This document shows, one piece after another, positions 1 to 6,643 of a stretch of 7,517 nt of DNA (its first letter is position 1; each line of letters opens with the position of its first letter). Location of the stretch: assembly GCA_017987615.1 (NCBI GenBank), contig JAGNTI010000060.1:1-7517 (forward strand), in the 5' to 3' direction. The position numbers were made by a program, and so were the translations under genes. The notes beneath the pieces are model-generated. The model was not told where the DNA came from. It saw nothing but the letters and a program-made list of their open reading frames with translations, and did no database searches. Source of the stretch: Sediminibacterium sp. GTDB taxonomy: Bacteria; Bacteroidota; Bacteroidia; Chitinophagales; Chitinophagaceae.

Positions 1-470
1 GCAAGTCCTGCAGGGCCAGATCCAATGACTGCAATTTTTTTACCCGTTCTGATATTTGGATTTTTAGGCTTCACAAATCCTTTTTCAAAAGCAATTTCTA
101 TAATATGCTTTTCAATTTCTTCGATAGCGATAGCGGGTTGATTGATGCCAAGCACACAAGCAGTCTCACAGGGTGCAGGACAAATGCGTCCAGTAAATTC
201 AGGAAAATTATTGGTTACACTTAATAGTTCATAGGCTTCTTCCCAATTGCTATTGTAAACAGCGTCGTTAAATTCTGGAATGATATTGCCTAAAGGACAA
301 CCGTTGTGACAAAAAGGAACACCGCAGTTCATGCATCTTCCAGATTGCTCATTTAGTTTTTGGTCAGAATAACGTTCTACAAATTCATTGTAGTCTTTTA
401 CTCTTTCTTGTGGCGCCCTTTTATTTGGCAGCTCTCTAGTAAATTCAATAAATCCGGTAGGCTTACCCAT
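1..470 (-). CDS. gltD: Glutamate synthase small subunit GltD, N-terminal part (3' end outside window)
   Basis: This is the beta subunit of glutamate synthase. It takes electrons from NAD(P)H through FAD and passes them over iron-sulfur clusters to the large subunit. Only the first 156 complete codons are visible, about a third of a typical GltD (roughly 470-490 residues); the gene continues past the left edge. The N-terminal ferredoxin-like part carries Cys46, Cys49, Cys54 and Cys58 (C-x2-C-x4-C-x3-C), then Cys97, Cys101 and Cys105 in the motif GRICPAPCETAC. These are the expected ligands for two [4Fe-4S] clusters. A Rossmann FAD motif, IAVIGSGPAGL, begins at about residue 146, with glycines 150, 152 and 155. 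The ATG lies 11 nt after the gltB stop, and the protein opens MGKPTGFIEF, a usual GltD start. There is no Shine-Dalgarno sequence; the leader is AT-rich. Co-transcription with gltB is very likely. The second cysteine group is the short C-x3-C-x3-C form rather than the longer enterobacterial spacing. Whether NADH or NADPH is used cannot be told, because the nucleotide-binding domain is off-window. Confidence 0.96.
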   Translation of the reverse strand, partial: MGKPTGFIEFTRELPNKRAPQERVKDYNEFVERYSDQKLNEQSGRCMNCGVPFCHNGCPLGNIIPEFNDAVYNSNWEEAYELLSVTNNFPEFTGRICPAPCETACVLGINQPAIAIEEIEKHIIEIAFEKGFVKPKNPNIRTGKKIAVIGSGPAGL

Positions 471-481
471 CTATAAAAATT

Positions 482-3400
482 TTAAATCGCTTTTTGATTG
501 TTTTTTTCTTTTTGTAAAAGCACTGCTTTATAATCTCTTGGAAATACTTTTACAAAATGTGCTAATTGATTGTCAAAATCAGACATGATAAACTGCGCTA
601 CTTTACTTTCAGTTAAAGCAGCATGCTGCTCAATCATTTTTTGTAAGTATATTTTATCTGATGAATCTAACGGATCCAAATCCACCATTTCGGTATTGCA
701 TTTATCTGCAAAATTTCCAGCTGTATCATAAATGTAAGCGACACCGCCACTCATGCCCGCTGCAAAGTTTCTGCCCGTTTCTCCTAATATAATTGCTTTA
801 CCACCCGTCATGTATTCGCAACCATGATCACCAACACCTTCCACTACAACTTCTGCGCCGGAGTTTCTTACTGCAAAACGTTCACCGGCTTTACCTCTAA
901 TAAAGGCCTTGCCAGACGTTGCACCATAAAGTGCCACGTTTCCAATAATACTATTATGCTCTGCAACAAATGTTGCCCGCTTACTTGGATAAATAATAAG
1001 TGAAGCGCCGCTTAAACCTTTACCAAAATAATCGTTGGCATCACCTTCTATTTCTAGGGTAACACCTTTTGTATTAAACGCGCCAAAACTTTGACCTGCG
1101 GTTCCAGTAAATGTATAATGAATGGTTCCGTCAGGTAGTCCAGCAGCTTTATATTTTTTAGTGATTTCGTTGGATACAATTGTGCCCGTTGTTCTGTCAA
1201 TATTGGTAATAGGAAAAGCCGCTTTAATTTTTTTGCCACTAGCAATGGCATCTTTTGCGGCTTCTAATAATTTCCAATCCAGTACATTTGAAAGCTCATG
1301 ATCCTGCTCTTCTTGTTTGTATAAGCCAGTAGTAGCGTCTGCAGGTTCTTTGTATAAAATACTTGATAAATCTAGTTTGCTATATTTCCAATGGGTAATA
1401 TCGTCGCGCATTTCAAGTGCATCTACTTGACCCACCATTTCATCAATGGTTTTATAGCCAAGCTCTGCCATAATTTCACGGAGTTCCTGCGTAATAAATG
1501 TAAAAAAGTTGACAATATGATCGGGGTTACCCGTAAAGCGTTTGCGTAATTCAGGATCCTGTGTTGCAACACCAACAGGGCAGGTATTTAAATGACATTT
1601 GCGCATCATAATGCAGCCTTCCACAATAAGTGCAGCTGTAGCAACACCCCATTCTTCTGCACCAAGTAGCGTAGCTACTGCAATATCTCTACCCGTTTTC
1701 ATTTGGCCATCTGCTTGTACCGTAATTCTAGAACGCAATTTATTTTTTACCAGCGTTTGATGCGTTTCTGCGAGGCCTAATTCCCAAGGGAGTCCGGTAT
1801 GTTTAATTGAACTAATAGGAGAGGCACCCGTGCCACCATCATGCCCTGCAATGAGCACCACGTCTGCTTTTGCTTTAGCTACACCTGCTGCAATGGTACC
1901 TACGCCCGCTTTTGATACGAGCTTTACGTTAATACGCGCTGCGCGGTTTGCATTTTTTAAATCAAATATTAATTGAGATAAATCTTCGATAGAGTAAATG
2001 TCGTGGTGGGGTGGTGGTGAAATTAATCCAACACCTGGTGTTGCATTTCTTGTTTTACCAATCCAGTCATCTACTTTATGACCAGGCAGTTGACCACCTT
2101 CACCAGGCTTGGCACCCTGTGCCATTTTAATTTGTAATTCGTCGGCTTCTGTTAAATAATAACTGTCTACACCAAATCTTGCACTGGCAACTTGCTTGAT
2201 TGAAGAACGCATCGAATCGCCATTTGCAAGTGGGGTATAACGCTGTTCGTCTTCACCACCTTCGCCTGTATTACTTTTTCCGCCTAAACGGTTCATGGCA
2301 ATAGCAAGCGTGGTATGCGCTTCCCAAGATATAGAACCAAACGACATAGCGCCTGTTGCAAAACGTTTGTAAATATTAGTAGCAGGTTCTACTTCATCTA
2401 TTGAAATACTAGGCCTAACTTTTTTAAATTTAAATTGACTCCTGAGTGTAGCAGCTTTTTCTGATTGATCATTAATAAGCCTTGCGTATTTTTTATACAC
2501 TTCAAAATCGTTAGACTTGGTAGCGTGTTGTAACAAGTGAATGGTTTGTGGATTAAACAAATGAAATTCACCTTTACGTTTCCACTGATATACACCGCCT
2601 ACGGTAAGTCTATTAACAGAAATTTGTTTTTTAGGAAATGCAAAATAATGTTTCGCCATTATTTCTTTTGCCATTTCGTCGAGGCCCATGCCTTCTATAC
2701 GGGAAGTAGCTCCAGTAAAATAGGTATCTACTACTTTTTTATTAAGCCCAATAATTTCAAAAATTTGTGCCCCTTGGTAAGATTGTAAAGTAGAGATACC
2801 CATTTTTGAAAAGACTTTTAATAGTCCATCATTAACGGCTTTGATATAATTTTTCTTGAGCTTGTCAATTTCTAGCGATGTATCTAGTTTGCCAGCAATT
2901 TTCATGTCTCTAATACTAGAGAGTGCTAAGTACGGGTTAATGGCTGTGGCGCCAAATGCAACCAGGCATGCAAAATGATGCACTTCCCAAATGTCGCCGG
3001 CTTCTACAATAATACCTACTTGACCACGGTATCCTTTTCTTATGAGGTGATGATGAACAGCAGCAGTAGCAAGTAAAGATGGAATTGGGGCATGATCTGA
3101 ATCGATAGCCCTATCCGTTAAAATAATAACTTCAAAACCATCTTCTACGGCATCAACGGCGTAACGGCAAAGTCTATCCAGGCCTGCTTTTAATGAGCCA
3201 GGTTTATTGTCTGCTCTAAAATAAGTTTGAAGTGTTTTGGCCTGGAATATACCGGTATCAATACTTCTAATTTTTTCTAAATCGTGGTTTGTAAGTATCG
3301 GATGCTTTAATGCAACACAGTGGCAGGCCAGTGGATCTTCCGATAAAATATTTGCATTACTACCTGCAAAGGATGCAAGTGACATCACCATACGTTCTCT

Positions 3401-5008
3401 GATAGGATCGATAGGCGGGTTGGTTACCTGAGCAAATAGTTGTTTAAAATAACTACTTAAATGTTGTGGCTGATCGCTTAAAATAGCAAGTGGCGTATCG
3501 GTACCCATCGAACCAATAGGTTCTTTACCATCTATGGCCATGGGCGCAATAATGGTATTTAAATCTTCGGTAGAGTATCCAAATACTTTTTGGTATTTAA
3601 AAACTTGATCGGGCTCGAGGTGCGTAAACATCACACGTGGCTCGGGAAGTTCTTCTAATTTAATTTTATATTGGTTGAGCCAATCGCCATAGGGCTGCTG
3701 ACTACAAATTTTTTGTTTGAGTTCATCATCACTTATAATGCGGCCCTGTTCCATGTCCACTACAAACATTTTGCCTGGTTGTAGTCGACCCTTTTCAATA
3801 ACAGTAGAAGGGTCTATGGGAAGCACGCCTGTTTCAGAAGCCATAATTACACGGTCGTCATTTGTAACACAGTAGCGTGAAGGTCTGAGTCCGTTTCTGT
3901 CTAATGTTGCACCGATTATGTTGCCATCTGTAAATGAAATAGAGGCAGGGCCATCCCATGGTTCCATAAAGCATGCATGGTATTCGTAAAATGCTTTTTT
4001 AGTTGCATCCATACTTTCGTTCCCGTCCCAAGCTTCTGGTATAAGCATCATCATTACGTGCGGTAAAGATCTGCCACTCATAAATAAGAGCTCAATCATG
4101 TTATCGAGGCATGCCGAGTCTGATTGTCCGGATGTTACAATGGGTAATAACATTTCCATTTCTTCTTTGGAAAAGTTAGGCGTGCTAAAACCTTTTTCAC
4201 CAGCACGCAACCAGTTTAAATTTCCTTGAAGCGTGTTGATTTCACCGTTGTGGGCAATGTATCTAAAGGGTTGTGCTAATTTCCAAGAAGGAAAAGTGTT
4301 GGTTGCAAATCTGGAGTGCACGAGTCCAAATGCAGACACTAAGCGTTTATCCGAAAGGTCAACAAAATAATCACGTACTTGTAAACTCGTTAATTGTCCT
4401 TTATAAATAATTGTTTTATAGGAAAGGGAAGCGATATAAAATCCAATCTCATCTTTTTTGATGCTATTGTTAATGGTGTGCGTTGCGTAATTTTTAAGAA
4501 CAAATAATTTACGTTCAAATGCTTCTGGAGTATTTATATCATCCGGACATTTTATAAATACATGTTCCATGCCAGGTTCTACCGATAATGCCGTTTGGCC
4601 AATACCGTTTGTATTTACAGGTACTTTACGATAGGTGATAATTTCGAGCCCTAATTTTTCGGCAGCTCTGTCAAATATTGCTCGGCATTCTTCTTTTAAA
4701 GCAGGATCTTTTGGGAAAAATAAAACACCAACAGCATACTTGCCAAAGTTGGGTAGATGCGCTCCAAGTTTAATACATTCATCAAAGAAAAATTCATGTG
4801 GAATTTGAATCATCAGACCTGCGCCATCACCTGTATTTTTTTCGAAACCAGAAGCGCCACGGTGCTCCATGTTTTCTAATACCGTTAGTGCATCAGATAT
4901 ATTTTGATGCGACTTGATGCCTTTGATATTTGCAACAAAACCAATGCCGCATGCATCATGTTCAAAAGCGGGATCATACAACCCCTGGTTGTTTTTAGAA
5001 ACAAGCAT
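482..5008 (-). CDS. gltB: Glutamate synthase large subunit GltB
   Basis: This is the alpha subunit of glutamate synthase, a cytosolic enzyme of ammonia assimilation. It hydrolyses glutamine, channels the ammonia to 2-oxoglutarate and reduces the imine to glutamate. At 1508 residues it has normal family length. Domains in order: a class II glutamine amidotransferase from Cys20 to about 430; a central domain to about 770; an FMN-binding synthase barrel at about 800-1210; and the C-terminal GXGXG beta-helix at about 1270-1460. Cys20 (DACGIGF) is the expected catalytic nucleophile, exposed after removal of a 19-residue propeptide. Arg50, Asn254-Gly255 (AHNGEINT) and Asp297 (GQSDSA) fit the glutaminase site. 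The FMN/2-oxoglutarate region includes ATGAMSFGSIS (884-894) and AGHDGGTGASP (1054-1064). Cys1132, Cys1138 and Cys1143 (C-x5-C-x4-C) fit the [3Fe-4S] cluster. The reading frame is intact and no key residue is missing. Adjacent gltD supports an NAD(P)H-dependent bacterial enzyme rather than a ferredoxin-only one. The ATG gives a propeptide of sensible length; no Shine-Dalgarno is seen. Confidence 0.98.
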   Translation of the reverse strand: MLVSKNNQGLYDPAFEHDACGIGFVANIKGIKSHQNISDALTVLENMEHRGASGFEKNTGDGAGLMIQIPHEFFFDECIKLGAHLPNFGKYAVGVLFFPKDPALKEECRAIFDRAAEKLGLEIITYRKVPVNTNGIGQTALSVEPGMEHVFIKCPDDINTPEAFERKLFVLKNYATHTINNSIKKDEIGFYIASLSYKTIIYKGQLTSLQVRDYFVDLSDKRLVSAFGLVHSRFATNTFPSWKLAQPFRYIAHNGEINTLQGNLNWLRAGEKGFSTPNFSKEEMEMLLPIVTSGQSDSACLDNMIELLFMSGRSLPHVMMMLIPEAWDGNESMDATKKAFYEYHACFMEPWDGPASISFTDGNIIGATLDRNGLRPSRYCVTNDDRVIMASETGVLPIDPSTVIEKGRLQPGKMFVVDMEQGRIISDDELKQKICSQQPYGDWLNQYKIKLEELPEPRVMFTHLEPDQVFKYQKVFGYSTEDLNTIIAPMAIDGKEPIGSMGTDTPLAILSDQPQHLSSYFKQLFAQVTNPPIDPIRERMVMSLASFAGSNANILSEDPLACHCVALKHPILTNHDLEKIRSIDTGIFQAKTLQTYFRADNKPGSLKAGLDRLCRYAVDAVEDGFEVIILTDRAIDSDHAPIPSLLATAAVHHHLIRKGYRGQVGIIVEAGDIWEVHHFACLVAFGATAINPYLALSSIRDMKIAGKLDTSLEIDKLKKNYIKAVNDGLLKVFSKMGISTLQSYQGAQIFEIIGLNKKVVDTYFTGATSRIEGMGLDEMAKEIMAKHYFAFPKKQISVNRLTVGGVYQWKRKGEFHLFNPQTIHLLQHATKSNDFEVYKKYARLINDQSEKAATLRSQFKFKKVRPSISIDEVEPATNIYKRFATGAMSFGSISWEAHTTLAIAMNRLGGKSNTGEGGEDEQRYTPLANGDSMRSSIKQVASARFGVDSYYLTEADELQIKMAQGAKPGEGGQLPGHKVDDWIGKTRNATPGVGLISPPPHHDIYSIEDLSQLIFDLKNANRAARINVKLVSKAGVGTIAAGVAKAKADVVLIAGHDGGTGASPISSIKHTGLPWELGLAETHQTLVKNKLRSRITVQADGQMKTGRDIAVATLLGAEEWGVATAALIVEGCIMMRKCHLNTCPVGVATQDPELRKRFTGNPDHIVNFFTFITQELREIMAELGYKTIDEMVGQVDALEMRDDITHWKYSKLDLSSILYKEPADATTGLYKQEEQDHELSNVLDWKLLEAAKDAIASGKKIKAAFPITNIDRTTGTIVSNEITKKYKAAGLPDGTIHYTFTGTAGQSFGAFNTKGVTLEIEGDANDYFGKGLSGASLIIYPSKRATFVAEHNSIIGNVALYGATSGKAFIRGKAGERFAVRNSGAEVVVEGVGDHGCEYMTGGKAIILGETGRNFAAGMSGGVAYIYDTAGNFADKCNTEMVDLDPLDSSDKIYLQKMIEQHAALTESKVAQFIMSDFDNQLAHFVKVFPRDYKAVLLQKEKNNQKAI

Positions 5009-5123
5009 GTGTAACCGAAGTTAAAGTTCAGGAATAAAATAATGTATGGCAGGCAATCGTATCCGTAAAATAATAAATATTTCAACGAAATCTACAATGA
5101 GATATCAACATTCGTAACATGAA
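5009..5123 (-). promoter_or_regulatory. Intergenic leader of gltBD, probable promoter region
   Basis: The gap between ispE and gltB holds no ORF of interest and is AT-rich. It is the only place in the window where a dedicated gltBD promoter could lie downstream of the ispE hairpin. The best -7-like string on the minus strand is TAGATTTC (5087-5094), one base off the Bacteroidota consensus TAnnTTTG. No good TTG -33 element sits 19-21 bp upstream of it. The box overlaps a small perfect palindrome, ATTTC-AAC-GAAAT (5079-5091), which could be an operator half-site or chance in AT-rich DNA. The region is called by position; the exact promoter is not established. Confidence 0.35.
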
Positions 5124-5153
5124 TAAACAAACAAACGATAGTTTATTTGTTTA
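5124..5153 (-). terminator. AT-rich hairpin overlapping the ispE stop codon, possible weak terminator
   Basis: On the minus strand the arms AAACAAATAAAC (5141-5152) and GTTTGTTTGTTT (5125-5136) pair over 12 positions, with one U-G wobble and a 4-nt loop (TATC, 5137-5140). A further U-A pair closes the base (5153 with 5124). The TAA stop of ispE (5151-5153) lies inside the 5' arm. The 3' arm is itself U-rich and is followed by TTC rather than a clean U-tract. The stem has only three G-C pairs, so it is weak for an intrinsic terminator. Its position directly at the end of an operon and before the gltBD leader favours a role in termination or 3'-end protection. Confidence 0.4.
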
Positions 5154-5981
5154 AGATGCAGTCGCAACAAAATAATGTGCAGGAAAATTAAAATCTAAAG
5201 TGTCAATAATAGATGTGGGAAAAATTCCATAGACAGTGCTACCAGTGCCTGTCATAGAAGCGTACACAGCACCTTTTTGGTACAGTGTTTCTTTGATGTT
5301 TGCTAATTCAGGAAAGGAATTAAAAATAGGTTCTTCAAAATCATTGATGAGATTATCTTTCCAAGTAGACACGGATTCACAAATAATAACTTCCAAATTA
5401 CTATCCGGAACTTTAGGTGTTATAAGAGAGAAGGCAAGTTTAGTTGAAATGGCAATACCCGGATTTACAATTATAATAGTGTAACCATCAAGGTTTACGT
5501 TTATTGGTTTCAAAATTTCTCCTCTGCTAGTAGCGTATGCAGGGCTATTTAAAATAAAAAATGGACAATCACTACCCAGCGTTAATGCATACTGCATAAG
5601 TTTGTCCTCAGTTATTTGTAAATCAAATAGCTGGTTGAGTGCTACAAGTGTAAATGCTCCATCCGAAGATCCCCCTCCAAGTCCAGCACCCATCGGAATC
5701 TGTTTATGCAAATGCATTTTTATATTTGGGATAGTAGGGTAGTCTTTTTTTAATAACTCGTATGCTTTAAAACATAAATTATCGGAAGGGTCGCCATTAA
5801 TGGCTAATCCTGAACTTGTAAATGTAATGGGCGCTGCATTTGCATCTGGTTCAATAATAATTTCAAGTGCATCCTTAATAGAAATGGGAAAAAATACCGT
5901 TTCTAATGCATGAAATCCATCCGCTCTTTTTTGGGTAATACGTAATCCTAGATTGATTTTGCAGGAAGGAAAACAAATCAT
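5151..5981 (-). CDS. ispE: 4-diphosphocytidyl-2-C-methyl-D-erythritol kinase (CMK)
   Basis: IspE phosphorylates the 2-hydroxyl of 4-diphosphocytidyl-2-C-methyl-D-erythritol with ATP, a step of the non-mevalonate (MEP) pathway to isopentenyl diphosphate, in the cytosol. The 276-residue length matches the family. GHMP-kinase features are all present. The N-terminal strand FPSCKINLGL contains Lys8, matching the substrate-site lysine. The glycine-rich ATP loop is PMGAGLGGGSSDGA (96-109). Asp138 in TLGSDCPFF matches the catalytic aspartate. The C-terminal motif SMTGTGSTVYGIF (242-254) is the third GHMP signature. The ATG at 5979-5981 overlaps the TGA of the upstream nuclease gene (ATGA, minus strand), so translational coupling is likely; there is no separate Shine-Dalgarno. 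The start is well supported, since the conserved lysine strand begins within a few residues. The stop codon sits in a hairpin. No other MEP-pathway gene is in the window. No frameshift or missing residue is seen. Confidence 0.96.
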   Translation of the reverse strand: MICFPSCKINLGLRITQKRADGFHALETVFFPISIKDALEIIIEPDANAAPITFTSSGLAINGDPSDNLCFKAYELLKKDYPTIPNIKMHLHKQIPMGAGLGGGSSDGAFTLVALNQLFDLQITEDKLMQYALTLGSDCPFFILNSPAYATSRGEILKPINVNLDGYTIIIVNPGIAISTKLAFSLITPKVPDSNLEVIICESVSTWKDNLINDFEEPIFNSFPELANIKETLYQKGAVYASMTGTGSTVYGIFPTSIIDTLDFNFPAHYFVATAS

Positions 5982-6574
5982 TTGGTTTTCCTTTTATTGA
6001 TTTCGTCGCGAATGGCTATAGCCCTAATATAATCTTCACTTTCTAGTACCTCTTGTAAGAGTTGTTCGAGGGCAATGAGGTCTAGTTTGGTAATGTCATC
6101 TTGATCCTCAAGAGGCTGTTCCACACCAACGGCTTCTATTTTTTGTTTGCTTACGCCACCTTCATCCATCAAAATACCTGCATTTTCTAAAATATGTTCG
6201 TAGGTATAAATAGGACATCCAAAACGAACGGCTAATGCAAGGGCGTCAGAAGTACGGGAATCAATTTCGATGGTATCATGGTCTGTAAAGCAAACCAGTT
6301 TGGCATAGAAAATGCCTTCTTGTAAATCGTTGATAATAATTTCTTGAAGCTCTACATGAAAGGCCGTCATGAAATTTTTAAGTAAGTCGTGGGTGAGGGG
6401 TCTGCTAGGGTGCATGTCCTCTAGCGCAACAGCAATAGCCTGCGCTTCAAATCCTCCAATGACAATAGGAAGTCTACGTGCGCCACCACCTGCTTCACCT
6501 AATACAACGGCATAAGAATGCGATTGGGTAATGCTATGGGAAAGGGCGACTATTTCGAGTTCTATTTTTTTCAT
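5978..6574 (-). CDS. Bifunctional nuclease family protein (BFN/DUF151) with C-terminal UVR motif
   Basis: This 198-residue cytosolic protein belongs to the BFN (DUF151) family, whose characterised plant members are reported to have DNase and RNase activity. The cellular job of bacterial homologues is not well defined, so function here is by family only. The BFN domain covers about residues 1-137. Landmarks are RRLPIVIGGFEAQAIAVAL (33-51), PSRPLTHDLL (56-65) and EIDSRTSDALALAVRFGCPI (103-122). An acidic linker follows, then a UvrB/UvrC-type (UVR) helical motif near 165-195, ending ALEQLLQEVLESEDYIRAIA then RDEINKR. This two-part layout is common in Bacteroidota. I chose the ATG at 6572-6574, giving MKKIELEIVALSHS, the usual family start; an in-frame GTG nine bases upstream (6581-6583) would add only three residues. 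The gene follows etfA by 55 bp and overlaps ispE by 4 bp (ATGA). No signal peptide or membrane segment is visible. Confidence 0.92.
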   Translation of the reverse strand: MKKIELEIVALSHSITQSHSYAVVLGEAGGGARRLPIVIGGFEAQAIAVALEDMHPSRPLTHDLLKNFMTAFHVELQEIIINDLQEGIFYAKLVCFTDHDTIEIDSRTSDALALAVRFGCPIYTYEHILENAGILMDEGGVSKQKIEAVGVEQPLEDQDDITKLDLIALEQLLQEVLESEDYIRAIAIRDEINKRKTK

Positions 6575-6582
6575 AGACAACA

Positions 6583-6612
6583 CGAAATTAATTCAAAAAA
6601 TATAGAATTCAA
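6583..6612 (-). promoter_or_regulatory. Candidate Bacteroidota-type promoter upstream of the nuclease-ispE pair
   Basis: On the minus strand a TTG (6610-6612) is followed, after exactly 19 bases, by TAATTTCG (6583-6590). This matches the Bacteroidota sigma-ABfr pattern TTG-N19-21-TAnnTTTG with one mismatch in the -7 box. Only 8 bases separate the box from the nuclease ATG, so a transcript from here would have a very short leader or none. In such AT-rich DNA this pattern can arise by chance. The genes may instead be read through from etfA. Confidence 0.3.
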
Positions 6613-6624
6613 CAGAAGGGCGCT

Positions 6625-6643
6625 AAAAACTAAGCCGAAGCTT
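6625..6643 (-). terminator. Short UUCG-tetraloop hairpin plus U5 at the end of etfA, possible weak terminator or attenuator
   Basis: The last etfA codons form AAGC-TTCG-GCTT on the minus strand (6632-6643). This is a four-base-pair stem closed by the C(UUCG)G tetraloop, known to be unusually stable. After AG, five Ts follow (6625-6629). The layout resembles a miniature intrinsic terminator inside the stop region (TAG at 6630-6632). The stem is shorter than in typical terminators and the codons encode an ordinary Lys-Ala-Ser-Ala tail, so it may be fortuitous or only partly terminating. Confidence 0.25.

Noticed and set aside
2537..2788. Plus-strand open frame of 83 codons inside gltB
   Set aside because: It lies wholly within the well-supported gltB frame, resembles no family I recognise, and is best explained as an antisense shadow.
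3237..3431. Plus-strand open frame of 64 codons inside gltB
   Set aside because: It is an antisense shadow of conserved gltB central-domain sequence, with no independent support.
4885..5085. Minus-strand open frame of 66 codons spanning the gltB start and its leader
   Set aside because: It is out of frame with gltB, ends inside the amidotransferase coding region and resembles nothing known. A regulatory leader peptide was considered, but it has no run of regulatory codons and overlaps gltB too far.
5236..5484. Plus-strand open frame of 82 codons inside ispE
   Set aside because: It lies antisense to conserved GHMP-kinase sequence, and no family resemblance is seen.
6575..6583. GTG start three codons upstream for the nuclease gene
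   Set aside because: The ATG at 6574 gives the family-typical MKKIELEIV start; the extension adds only three unconserved residues.
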